Below are positions 53,547-62,700 of a stretch of DNA of 64,000 nt, piece after piece. The notes beneath the pieces are model-generated. The model searched no databases and was not told the DNA's origin. It saw nothing but the letters and a program-made list of their open reading frames with translations. This stretch comes from Aureococcus anophagefferens. Lineage: Eukaryota > Sar > Pelagophyceae > Pelagomonadales > Pelagomonadaceae. The translations under genes and the position numbers were made by a program. The DNA is taken from NCBI RefSeq assembly GCF_000186865.1, contig NW_008705566.1, forward strand, positions 728,432-792,431, written 5' to 3'. The first letter of the stretch is position 1; every line of letters starts with the position of its first letter.

Positions 53547-55067
53547 ATGAAGAAGGCCAGCGAGAGAGAGAAGCGCGCGGCGAAGCTGTCGACGCTGGAC
53601 GCCAAGCTCCTGTCCTTCAGCTACTCGGCGTCGGGGGTGTCCTGGAACCGCTTCTGCAACATGTGGCTCCTGAAGAGCGGGTTCTCGCCGCGCGAGGTGG
53701 GCCTCATGAAGTCGCTGTCGCTCGTGGGCAAGTTCGTCGCCCAGCCCGTGTGGGCGGGCACCGCGGACGCGGGCTCGCCGCCGGCGGTCCTCGCCGCGTC
53801 CGTCGCGGCGTCCGTGCTCACGCTCGAGGGTTTGCGCCTGGGCACGCGCGACGGCTACAACGCCCACGCCCTCGCGGCGGCGGCGGGCGGCGCGGCGCGG
53901 GCGGCGCCGCACCAGGCGCTCCGGACCGTCGCGTCGCTCCGGGTGCTGCGGTCGATGGCGTCCGCGGCGTCGCCCGTCGCCGACTCCATGGTGCTGGCGC
54001 TGGCGCGCGAGGGCGGCGAGGCCTGGGGCCGCCAGCGCTTCTGGGGCTCCGCGTCCTGGGGTCTGGGGTCCGTCGTCGTCGGGGCGCTCATCGACCGCGT
54101 CGGTCTGGAGGCCGGACTCTTCGGCGTGTCGTACGTCGTGTCCTTCGCGCTGCTCCTCGTCCTCCTGGCGAGATTGCGGCCGGCCTGGCCGCGGAAGAAG
54201 CCCGTCCCCGACGACGCGGGCGCCTGCTGCGGCGAGGGCGACGCCTTCGAGTCCGCGAGCGACGCGGACGACGCGCCGGCGCCCGCGGCGGAGACGAAGA
54301 AGCGCGCGCCGCGGAATCTCGGCGCCGTCTGCTCCCGGGGCCTCGTGGCGCTGCGGCGGTCGCCGCCTTTGCGTTTAGCGCTGGCGAACGGCGTCGTCTT
54401 CGGGACCGGGGTCGTCGTCGTCGATTCCATCCTCTACATGCAACTGGAGTCGGAGCTGGGGGTGTCGCGCACGGTCAACGGCCTCGCGACGGCCGCGGCG
54501 ACGGCCTCGACCTTCCCCTTCTTCTGGCACTCGGCGGAGCTGCTGGGGGCCTACGGCCACTGGCGCGTGCTCTTCGCGGCGCAGTGCCTGCTGCCGATCC
54601 GCCTGCTGCTCCACGCGTGCGTCACGGCCGACAACTTCACCTGGCTCCTGCTGCCCGTCCAGTGCCTGCACGGGCCCATGTTCGCCGCCTGGCTCTCGGC
54701 GGCCGTGGAGCTCGTGGACGCGCTGGCGCCGCCGGAGCTGCGGGCGTCGTCGCAGTCGCTGCTGACCATGGCCTACTTCACCGTGGGCGGCGCCGTCGGC
54801 CACCTGGTCTGGTCCGCGATCTTCGAGGCGCGCGGCGGCGTCGCGACGTACCTGCTCGCGGCGGCCTTCTCCGCGGTGGCGACGGCGGTCTTCGCCCTCG
54901 CGGCCGCGCCCCTCATGCGCGACGAGCGCCGCGCCGCGCGGAAGGCGGCCCTCGAGAGCCCGAGGACGCCGGGCGCCCTCGTCTACGACGACGACGTCGA
55001 GCGGGGCCTGCGCGCCGGCGCCGCAGCCTCGCGCGGCCGTCCGAGGAAGGACAGCACGCAGCCCTAA
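53547..55067 (+). CDS. MFS-like transporter (MFSD6 / MFS_1_like group)
   Basis: 506 residues from MKKASEREKRAAKLSTLDAK, about 12 helices. The N-terminus FSYSASGVSWNRFCNMWLLK and SPREVGLMKSLSLVGKFVAQPVWAG resemble the MFS_1_like group (MFSD6/LacY-like), where helix 2 ends P-x-W/x-G instead of in the classic motif A. RQRFWGSASWGLGSVVVGAL (helix 5) supports this. The cytosolic mid-loop is acidic, with a cysteine pair (GACCGEGDAFES). The substrate is unknown. The 239 bp upstream contains no gene and has an A-rich stretch (AACAAAAAATTAAAAAAACG) near 53420. Confidence 0.8.
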   Translation: MKKASEREKRAAKLSTLDAKLLSFSYSASGVSWNRFCNMWLLKSGFSPREVGLMKSLSLVGKFVAQPVWAGTADAGSPPAVLAASVAASVLTLEGLRLGTRDGYNAHALAAAAGGAARAAPHQALRTVASLRVLRSMASAASPVADSMVLALAREGGEAWGRQRFWGSASWGLGSVVVGALIDRVGLEAGLFGVSYVVSFALLLVLLARLRPAWPRKKPVPDDAGACCGEGDAFESASDADDAPAPAAETKKRAPRNLGAVCSRGLVALRRSPPLRLALANGVVFGTGVVVVDSILYMQLESELGVSRTVNGLATAAATASTFPFFWHSAELLGAYGHWRVLFAAQCLLPIRLLLHACVTADNFTWLLLPVQCLHGPMFAAWLSAAVELVDALAPPELRASSQSLLTMAYFTVGGAVGHLVWSAIFEARGGVATYLLAAAFSAVATAVFALAAAPLMRDERRAARKAALESPRTPGALVYDDDVERGLRAGAAASRGRPRKDSTQP

Positions 55068-55137
55068 CACTATCGCACGTTCATTAACTGGGGGAGGAAG
55101 GGCAGCACGCACGGCCAGCCCGAACACTATCGCACGT
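55043..55137 (+). repeat. Direct repeat across the 3' ends of two convergent genes
   Basis: 55043-55081 and 55094-55137 share GAGGAAGG-CAGCACGCA and ACACTATCGCACGTT. The second copy contains the minus-strand stop codon of the oxygenase gene (55127-55129); the first contains the plus-strand stop of the MFS gene (55065-55067). A small tandem duplication of the gene junction explains it. Confidence 0.75.
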
Positions 55138-56664
55138 TTACCAATCGGTCGATGAGCTCGGCCTTCCGGCCGCCGACGCGGAGGCCCCGCGCGCGGAGGA
55201 GCGCCTTGAGCTGGGGCACGGTGCGGTTGGCCAGGTCCTCCGCGGGTGTCTCGTCGGATGCGCGGTCTTCCACGTGGTCCTCCGGCGGTCGCCGCGCCGC
55301 GGACCCGACGCGGGTCGCCGGCATGTCCGGTCGAAAGTCCGGCGCGTGCCGCGAGTGTGAGGGGTGGAGCGCGAATTTGACGACGAGCGAGTAGCGCGGT
55401 CGATCGCCCGCCGCCGCATTCGGGCACGTGACCGAGTGAGTAATGTCCTGATCGTAGATCGCCTACCAAGTGCGACGGTGTCGGATTTCTTCACATCTTC
55501 AGGCGAAATTCACGCGAAAAAACACTCCTGTCGCTCAACGCTGTCGATCGCGACGCGGCCCGGCCTCGGCGACACCTCGAAGATCTCGTTCGTCGGCGGA
55601 TCGACGTAGCGCGTCGGCGCGCCCCACGCCGTCTCCCAGATCGCCGGGAGGTAGACGAGGCAGCTGATGAATCGCGGCTTTCCCCGTCGCCGGTTCCCGT
55701 GGAATCCGAAGGCGTCGGTCCAGGGAGACGGCGGATGCTGCGCCGGGTCGCCGTCGATGTGCCAGTCGAACGCGTCCGAGCCGTCCCGATGCTGCGGAGC
55801 GTTCGCGGCGATGGGAAGAATGTCGTCGCCGAGGCACGCAGGGGGGACGCGGCAGAGAGTGATGCTCGGATCCAAATATTTCGTGAGCCGCGTCTGGAGC
55901 TCGAGGATCGGGCGAGGGACGGTGTCCTCGTCGCAGAGAGCCAGCAGGTGGTCGCCGTCGAGGCCCCAGCACGCCTTCGCGCCGGGCGGCGGAGGAACCT
56001 CGTTCCCGGCCGCGTCGAGCACTAATTCCGTGTAGAGGTCCTTGGTCCACACCGACGGATCGGGGTCGCAGCGGCCGTCGCCGCTATCGCCCAGCAAGCC
56101 CAGGAGGTCGCGCCGCAGCGGCTCGTCGACTAAGCCGTCGAGCACGACCAACCGGCTAACGTCGAACTCGCCGTCGTCGTCCACGGCTCCGTCGATCTCG
56201 ACGTGGGCGACCGGCGATACTACCTTCGGGTCCCATGTCGACGTCGCGTCGACGGCGACGCGCTTGCGCAGCTCGAAGCGCTCGACGTGGTCTCGGAGCG
56301 CGCCCGCGTAGCTGTCCTCGTCGGCGCTCCCTCGCCAAGGCGCGACGAGCGCCGACGCGCCGCCGAGCGCGTCCAGCGACTCCATGACGCCGAAGACCAG
56401 CGGTTCGTCGTCCTCCGCGTCGCAGTCGACGAGGATCGCGGCGCGCTCCTCGCCGGCGACGGCCACGACGTCGGCCGCGTAGCCGAGGCGCTCGCAGGTG
56501 TCTCTGATCACGCGATGCTCCGTTGCGGCCAGCGCGCGCGCATGGATGGTGATAGGTTTGAGCGCTGCTGCGGTATGGACGAGCCATGCCGCCAGCAGCA
56601 GCGCTTGAGTGTTGACGAGCCATGCCGCCAGCAGCAGCGCTCGAGCGTCAAATCGAGCAGCCAT
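55127..56664 (-). CDS. 2OG-Fe(II) oxygenase with C-terminal SAP domain, two exons split by an introner
   Basis: Exon 1 is 56664-55552 and exon 2 is 55462-55127, giving 482 residues after phase-0 splicing. Such enzymes hydroxylate proteins or small molecules with Fe(II) and 2-oxoglutarate. The signal peptide region contains a duplicated ALLLAAWLV(N/H)T block. The HxD of the iron site is FDWHIDGDP (His about 302, Asp about 304), followed by RFISCLVYLPAIWETAWGAP. Exon 1 ends at PRPGRV; the distal ligand His (DITHSVT, about 380) and the 2OG-binding Arg (RPRYSLVVKF, about 394) come from exon 2. After a linker, TVPQLKALLRARGLRVGGRK with AELIDRL is a SAP motif, usually DNA/RNA-binding. A signal peptide together with a SAP domain is odd, so the N-terminus may instead be an organelle signal. 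Confidence 0.85.
55463..55543 (-). mobile_element. Introner family B, copy 2 (81 nt) inside the oxygenase gene
   Basis: In gene sense it starts CAGCGTTGAGCGACAGG and ends ACACCGTCGCACTTGGTAG, sharing CAGCGT and ACCGTC..CTTGGTAG ends with the copy at 24283-24345. It is flanked by GCGATCGA (55544-55551) and GCGATCTA (55455-55462): an 8-bp duplication with one mismatch. The intron is 55463-55551 (89 nt) with a GC donor from the duplication and AG from the element. Reading through would truncate the enzyme before its last iron ligand. Confidence 0.88.
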
Positions 56665-56770
56665 TGCGCGGCAGACTCGGAATTCTAGGTCGACGTTTGC
56701 CTTCAACGAGCACATTCTCACGCGGCACCAAAAAAGGGCACTTTTTTCATGTTTGGCACATGGCGAGGAG

Positions 56771-56852
56771 AAAAAAAAAAGAAAAAAAAAAAAAAAAAAG
56801 AGGCGCCGAAGGCGCCGAAGGCGCCGGAGGCGACAAAGGCGCCGAAGGCGCT
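56771..56852 (+). repeat. Poly(A) tract followed by GGCGCCGAA repeats
   Basis: Ten A, one G and eighteen A (56771-56799) are followed by GAGGCGCCGAAGGCGCCGAA and further 9-bp units to about 56852. Such an A-run is unique in this GC-rich window. It lies upstream of the oxygenase gene start (56664, minus strand). On the minus strand it would be a long T tract. Confidence 0.9.
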
Positions 56853-56912
56853 GAAGCCAGGCGGAGCGACGCGCGGACTCGTCCCGCCGACCCGTCTTTA
56901 AACCCCGCGGAA

Positions 56913-57832
56913 TTATCCAGGCGGCGGCGACGCGGCGGCGCAGCGCCGCACGGGCGATCGCGCGCGCGCCGTCCGCGCGGCGCCGCCGCGCCGCGGCCCG
57001 CTCGGCCACGGCGGCGCCGACGCGCGCGACCGCGCACGCGAGGACCGCGCGGCGCGGCCGCGCGGCGCTGCTCTGCGGCGCGCGGCGCGCGCGCACCAGG
57101 CGGCGACCGCGCCGCGCCGCGCGTCGAGCGCCGCGGCCGCGGCCGCCGCGGCGATTGCCGCGAGCGCGCCGCGGAGCGCGCGAGACCGCTGGACGTGGAC
57201 CACGTGGCGCGCCACCGTCAGCCGGAGCGTGCGGCGCGCGGCCGCGGCCCAAGCCGCGAGGCCCCGGCGGAGCCGGCTCCGAGCGGCCGCCGCTGCGGCC
57301 GCCGCCGCGGCCGCCGCCGCCGCCAGACAGCGACGCGGCTCCTGAGCGCCGCGCCGTCCGCGGCGGCGGCCGCGGACGCCGCCGCGGCCGCGCGCCACGC
57401 GCGGAGCGCGCCGCGTGAGGCCGGCGCGATGTGGCGGAGGCACCGGAGCGCGGCCGCGACGTCCGCCGCGGCCGCGGGGCCCTCGACGTCGGCGACGCGC
57501 GCCTTCCACCAGCGGCCGAGCGCCGGCGCCGCGCCGCGGTGGAGCGCCGCGGCGCCCGCGGCCGCCTCCCAGCGCCGCCGCCACGCGCCGAGGCCCCAGG
57601 CGAGCCGCCGGCGCCGTGACCGCGCGCGGAGCGCCGCGGACCCGCGCCCGCCGCGAGAAAGCGGCCCAGGGCCGCGGACCGCCGCGCGCAGGCCCGCCGC
57701 TCAGGCCGCGAGCGCGGCGAGCTCCGCGCGGCCGCGGGCCGCCAGGAACCGGCCGCGGGCCGCGCCCTCGCGCCGGCGCCGGGCCGCGCCGCGCGCCGCG
57801 GCCGCGCGGCGACGCAGCGCTCCGAACCGCAT
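56913..57832 (-). pseudogene. Possible frame-broken gene: Trp-spaced Ala/Arg helical repeats
   Basis: This is a 1.6-kb stretch (56665-58285) with no intact gene that I trust. On the minus strand, helical segments with a regularly placed Trp occur in sequence but in different frames: MRFGALRRRAAAARGAARRR (from 57832) ends in a stop at 57701; then RLAWGLGAWRRRWEAAAG, ALGRWWKARVAD, ALRAWRAAAAAS and RVAVWRRRR in a second frame (57610-57317); then LRRGLAAWAAAARRTLRL and RGAVAAWCARAARRRA in a third (57290-57060). The pattern recalls SFI1/IQ-like Trp helices. Either a real gene is broken by frameshifts (true decay, draft error or missed introns) or the signal comes from extreme composition. Low confidence. 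Confidence 0.25.
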
Positions 57833-58136
57833 CGACGGCGGTAGCAGGCACACGACGACGTTGGTCGCTGTCGTCGGCTGTGGCACCCATGGCGGCGGCG
57901 AGGCAGCGCACGACGACAGAAACGCCGCCGTCGCGTGCGCCAATGCGGGGCAGCCCCGGAGTTGCATGGGACGCGGAAGGTATGCGACAGCGTGCCGACG
58001 CACTGGAAGCGCTGGAAGGGCGTCACATGCAAGGACGTCGATGCAAAACACCGTTTCCGCGCTCAGACGCTGCCTCCGCACTCCTGCTGATAGTGTGTCT
58101 TGGGACGAGCATTGGACATTGATGGTGCCGTGCAGA

Positions 58137-58190
58137 TCTTTTGTTAAACGCGTCGAATCTTTTGTTAAACGCGTCGATTCTTTTGTCCGT
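58137..58190 (+). repeat. 21-bp tandem repeat, about 2.5 copies
   Basis: The unit ATCTTTTGTTAAACGCGTCG(A) occurs at 58137-58157 and 58158-58178, followed by a partial copy TTCTTTTGT. It lies in the gene-poor stretch before the SDR gene end (58286). Confidence 0.85.
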
Positions 58191-58285
58191 CGCCTAACAT
58201 AGAATAGCTGCCGTGTTCCAAAAAAGCCATGACATTGTTCCACTGCGCAGAGTTTCCTTCGTCTTACGCTCCTTCGCTGCCGCAC

Positions 58286-59083
58286 CTACGCGGACATGCC
58301 CTCGCGCGCGGCCGCGCTGCGGTCCTTGACCCAGGACGTGCCGCCCACGGAGCTGATGCAGGGCGTCTTGCCGATGTAGGGGAAGTCGGGCTCCAGGACC
58401 GCGCCGATGCAGAAGTCGGCGACGTCGGCGCGGGGGATGGAGCCCGCCTCGCCGTCGATGACGTTGACGACGCCGGTCGGCGCGTCGACGGTGAGGCCGC
58501 CCGGGCGGACGATGCACCACTCGAGGTCCTTGCCCGGGCCCGACGTGAAGAGGGCCTCCTGGTTGTTCTTGTCCGTGAAGATGGACGACATGACCGTGTT
58601 CATGAGGATCTTGAAGAAGAAGGGCGCCTGGTCCTTGGAGTCGCCCGCGCCGATGGACGTGACGACGGCGACGCGCTTCACGCCGTACTTCTTCATGGCG
58701 TCGATGATGATGGCCGAGCCGTCCGTGAGCATGGTCGGGCCCACGTCCTTGGTCTTGCCGCCGAGCGCGATGATGACGCCCTCGATGTCGCCGGACTCGA
58801 AGACCTTCTCGACGTCCGCGGCGACGTCGACGGAGCCCTTGAACTTGAAGAGCTGGTCGCTCGTCACCGCCTCCTCCTTGCCCGCGGAGCCCAGGGGCGT
58901 GAGCACGTTCGCCGGCGTGCGGCAGAGCGCGCGCACGGCGACGCCGCGCTCGAGGAGCTGGTGCGTGCACTCGCGGCCCGTCAGGCCCGTCGAGCCGAAG
59001 ACGGCGATGCTGGCGCGCGGCGCGACGCGCGTGAGCGCCGAGGCGGCGCCGGAGAGCAGCGCGAGCGCAACGAGACGGAGCAT
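58286..59083 (-). CDS. NAD(P)-binding atypical SDR, probably plastid-targeted
   Basis: 265 residues from MLRLVALALLSGAASALTRV. The start is a signal peptide with a cleavage-like AASA|LTRVAPRA, consistent with plastid or secretory import. The Rossmann loop is SIAVFGSTGLTGRECTHQLL (G-x-x-G-x-x-G at 30-36), the NmrA/HSCARG-like atypical SDR pattern. Further marks are GDIEGVIIALGGKTKDVGPT, VKRVAVVTSIGAGDSKDQAP and LEWCIVRPGGLTVDAP, and a late IPRADVADFCIGAVLEPDFP typical of this group. No YxxxK catalytic pair is seen, so it may be a sensor or assembly factor and not a reductase. The substrate is unknown. Confidence 0.87.
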   Translation of the reverse strand: MLRLVALALLSGAASALTRVAPRASIAVFGSTGLTGRECTHQLLERGVAVRALCRTPANVLTPLGSAGKEEAVTSDQLFKFKGSVDVAADVEKVFESGDIEGVIIALGGKTKDVGPTMLTDGSAIIIDAMKKYGVKRVAVVTSIGAGDSKDQAPFFFKILMNTVMSSIFTDKNNQEALFTSGPGKDLEWCIVRPGGLTVDAPTGVVNVIDGEAGSIPRADVADFCIGAVLEPDFPYIGKTPCISSVGGTSWVKDRSAAAREGMSA

Positions 59084-59791
59084 CGTGGCTGCAGGCGGGC
59101 GGATTCTTACCACGCTTGGCGCTTCGATGGTGGCAGCGAGGAAGGCCTTCGAAGGCGGGGTTTGCTCCGGCGCCAGCGTCCGATGGCCGACGCGCCCCCC
59201 GTCCAAACTGCCGGGGATTGGTGTGCGGCCAAGGACGCCCGGTGGCTATACGTAACAAAAACAAGCGCTCGGATTGGGACGAACGGCTAGCCGTTTCGCT
59301 GGCTAGAGCACCAAACACGTACGCGCGGGCCAGGAACGGCGACCTCTGAGGCCAAGCTCCCGACGCACGGCAGCCCGTTCTGGTGGTCGGAGTGGCCTTC
59401 CATGACCCCTAGGCGTAAGCCTGACCGTCGGTGCCCCCATCGGAGGTGGTTCTGGCGTCGACCAAATTCCACCGCGCGGGCCTCGTCTCCGCGGGGCGGC
59501 CGCGGCGTACAAGTCCGTGCCAGCGAAGCGCGTCACCATCGATGGCGTTGGATACGCCCCTTGGTTTTGGGCGCGACGTGGGTGTGACGGCTGGGGAACG
59601 CCGTTTCCCTGCAGTAAGATGTACCACCCCGCCGCGCACGCAGGGGTGCCGGCGCCAGTGGCGGCGCAAACCCCGCCTTAGCGAGGAGATCGCAGCTGTT
59701 TTGTGTGAATTCAGCAACTTGCCTTCAACGCGAAAACCAAGATCCCTCAAATTAAGCGGACGCGCGACGTGGGGAAGGGGAGGCGCGTCGC
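59084..59791. other. 708-bp intergenic stretch without a supportable gene
   Basis: Short frames on both strands here have no recognisable domain and mixed composition. I see a small perfect hairpin (CTAGCC / GGCTAG around 59287-59305) and an AT-richer zone at 59700-59760 next to the 3' end of the flanking ASH-domain gene. No tRNA-like fold was found by eye. Confidence 0.5.
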
Positions 59792-62700
59792 TCATCGCGG
59801 GAGGAGGCGCTGGACGGGCGCGGCGGTGAGCTCGAACTCGTTGTGGAGTGCTTCTTGGATGAGGTTGAAGAGCGTGCCCTCGATGCAGGAGTGGACCATG
59901 CCCTGGAAGGCCGGGTCGCCGAGCAGGCGCTTCGCCGTCGTGTCGAGGCGCTTCTTCGCCGCGGCCTTCGCCGCGAGGCGGCTCTGGCGCGCGCGGAACG
60001 TCGACTGGAGCGCCGTCGCGCCCTCGCGCTCGGCCTGGCCCTTCTTGGACCGCTCGTAGCGCTTGTGGGCCACGGTCTGGCGCGCCTTGCGGGACCGCGT
60101 GATGTTCTGGAGCTTCGTGGCCGCGTTGGTCTGGTCGCCGGCCATCTCGCGGAGCCGCGCCTCGTGGCGCTCGAGCTGCACGGCGAGCCGGTGCGCGTGC
60201 TCCGTGTCGTCCAACGCCGTGATGATGGCCAGCGCGACGTCCGGCGTCAGCTCCTCGACGTAGTCCGCCAAATCCACGACCGTGGCCTCCTCGTCGTGGA
60301 GGTGGCGAAAGAACTGCTTCGTCTCGGAGATCGTCGCCTTGCAGCCGAGGTCCACGAGGCTCTGGCGCAGGTCGCCCAGGGCGATGCGCCCGCCCTCCTT
60401 GAGGCAGTCGCCGCAGGCCTCGCGCACGCGGTCCACGAGCGACGGCTTGTCCTTGAGCTCGACGTAGAGCGGCACGACGGGCTTTTTCGGGAGCATGCGG
60501 AACATGGCCTTGATCTCGAAGAGCTTGAGCAGGTCCTGGAAGACGAAGCCCATGGCCGACCGCGCCGCCCGCGCCTTGACCAGCGCGCTCTCGGGCGTGC
60601 CCGGCCGGTCCGCGGCGGACGCGCCGTCGTCCGCGGGCTCGAGGCTCCGCGGGCTCAAAAACGGGTCGTCGTCGAGGGCCGGCGGCGGCACGAAGACGAG
60701 GGGCCGCGGCACGTAGATCTTGTCGAGCTCGCTGCGGCCGTCGTGGAGCTGGAGGTGCTGCGCCTCGCCGACGACCTCCGCGACGATCTTCAGCCGGAGG
60801 AAGCAGACCGCGCCGCCCTGCGCCGCGGACGCGGCGCTGTGGAGCGTGTTCTCCGTGCTCAGCAGGGACGTCGCCGACGGCCCCCGGGCCAAGTTCGTGT
60901 TCGCGAAGCCCTGCATGAGCGGCGCGAGCGCGCTGCCCGCGGTGCCCGGCTTCGCCGTCGCTGGCGTCGGCGGCGCGGACGTGCCCCCGAGGCCGCCGCG
61001 GCCGCCGGGCGCCGAGCCGAGGCGCGCGGACCCCGCCGTCGGCGGCGCGGGCAGGGACTCGCCGTAGCCGCCGCGGCTCTCGCCGGAGCCGCCCGCGGAC
61101 GCGCCGCCGCCGGGCGGCGGCGCGCCGAGCGGCGGCGGCGCGACGGCCGTGCCGCTCGTGGGCATCATGGGCAGGCGCGAGTTGGGCAGCGTCGTCTGCG
61201 TCAGGGACCGCTCGCGGCTCACGGTGCAGCGCGTCACGAGCGACCGGTGCGCCGTCGACGCCTTCGACGGGCTCGCGCTGTGGTCGAGGGACCCGCCGGC
61301 AGCCCCCGGCGTCGCGCCGCGCCGCTCGCGGCGCGACCCCGTCGCCGCGGGCCGCTCCTTGACGAGGACGAGCACGGAGCCATCCAGGACCACGGGCTCG
61401 CAGTCCGCGCGGAGGATCACGCGGCAGACGACGACCTGGCCCGGGAAGATGGCCCCCGAGAGCGGCTCCACGTCGAGGATGCCGTTGGCGATGAGGTCGT
61501 GGGCCGCCTCCCACTGGAAGTCGTAGACGGGCCCGTCGGCGCTGTCGGCCCCAAAGGGCGCGAGCTTCGTCGCGCCGGGCGCGCGCAGCGTCACGAGGCG
61601 GTGCACGTGCGTCCGCTGGGGCACGCGCCCGAAGACGAGCGTCTCCTGGGACAGGACGGCGGGCTGCGACGGCGACTCGACGATCTGGCAGCTCGGCGGG
61701 TGGAAGGCCTTCTCGTCGTCCGCGCCCGCGCGGTCGCCGTAGGGGTCCTGCCGTTTGTCGCGCGGGTTGTAGCCCGACGTCACGAGCGTCGTGTCGAGCG
61801 CGTAGTCGTGGGTCTCGCCGCCCCGCAGCCCGTCGGACGTGTAGCGCACGGTGAAGGGGATGGTGTACTTGCAGGCCATGATGGGCAGGAAGCGGATCCG
61901 GAGCTGCACGAGGCCGTGCGCGGGGACCGCGCCGGACGGGTTCTCGACGCGCATGAGGTCGCAGCCCACGGACGTCGCCTCCGAGGGCGCCGACTGGATC
62001 GACGGCGCGTCGAGGTGCACGGGCTGGGGCTGGCCGAAGACGACCTCGTACTGGAGCGGCGCCGCGCCGACGTTGACGACGTCGACGAGCTGGAGCGGCG
62101 CCTGCTCGGGCTTCGTGCCCACGGCCACGGGGTGGATGGCCAGGTCGCCCGTCGTCGGGTCCTGGGGCACGACGAGCAACGGCTCGTTGGGCGCGAGCGT
62201 GCGGCCCGTGAGGTCGAGCCAGAGCTGCTTGCCCTGCGCGACCCTCAACAGCACGGGCAGCTCGTGGACGCCGTCGAACTCGCGCGAGTTGAAGACGTAG
62301 GCGAAGCGCAGCGTCACGGCCTCGCCCGGCGCGAGGGTCGCCTTGCGCGGCGACACGTCGAAGCACTTGAGCTCGTCGATGACGCGGTTCACGCGCACGT
62401 CCGCCTCCGTCGGCTCGCCCTCGTCGGCCCAGGGCTCGAGCTCGATGTCGCGCTCGTTCGGGAGGTGGATGGAGAAGGTCGTCGGCAGCAGGCCCGGGTT
62501 CTTGACGTCGACGAGGACGATCTGGGGCGGCGAGCCCAGGGGCTCGGGCACGAAGCGGAGCGGGAACCGCGTGAGCGCCGACAGGTCCGGCGAGCTCTCG
62601 AGGTTGAAGCTCACCTCCTCGCGCGTCAGCGGCGTCAGCAGCGCCGCGTTCAGCGACGCGACGGAAAAATGGGCCCACATGTTCGGCGTCGAGCAGCCCA

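Noticed and set aside
55127..55324. Independent 65-residue SAP microprotein
   Set aside because: The SAP segment is in frame with the oxygenase after introner removal, and the bridging exon supplies the oxygenase's missing catalytic His and Arg, so it is an exon and not a separate gene.
59286..59310. Possible tRNA or small structured RNA near the CTAGCC/GGCTAG hairpin
   Set aside because: Only a 6-bp stem is present; no cloverleaf, no T-loop GTTC and no acceptor stem could be drawn.
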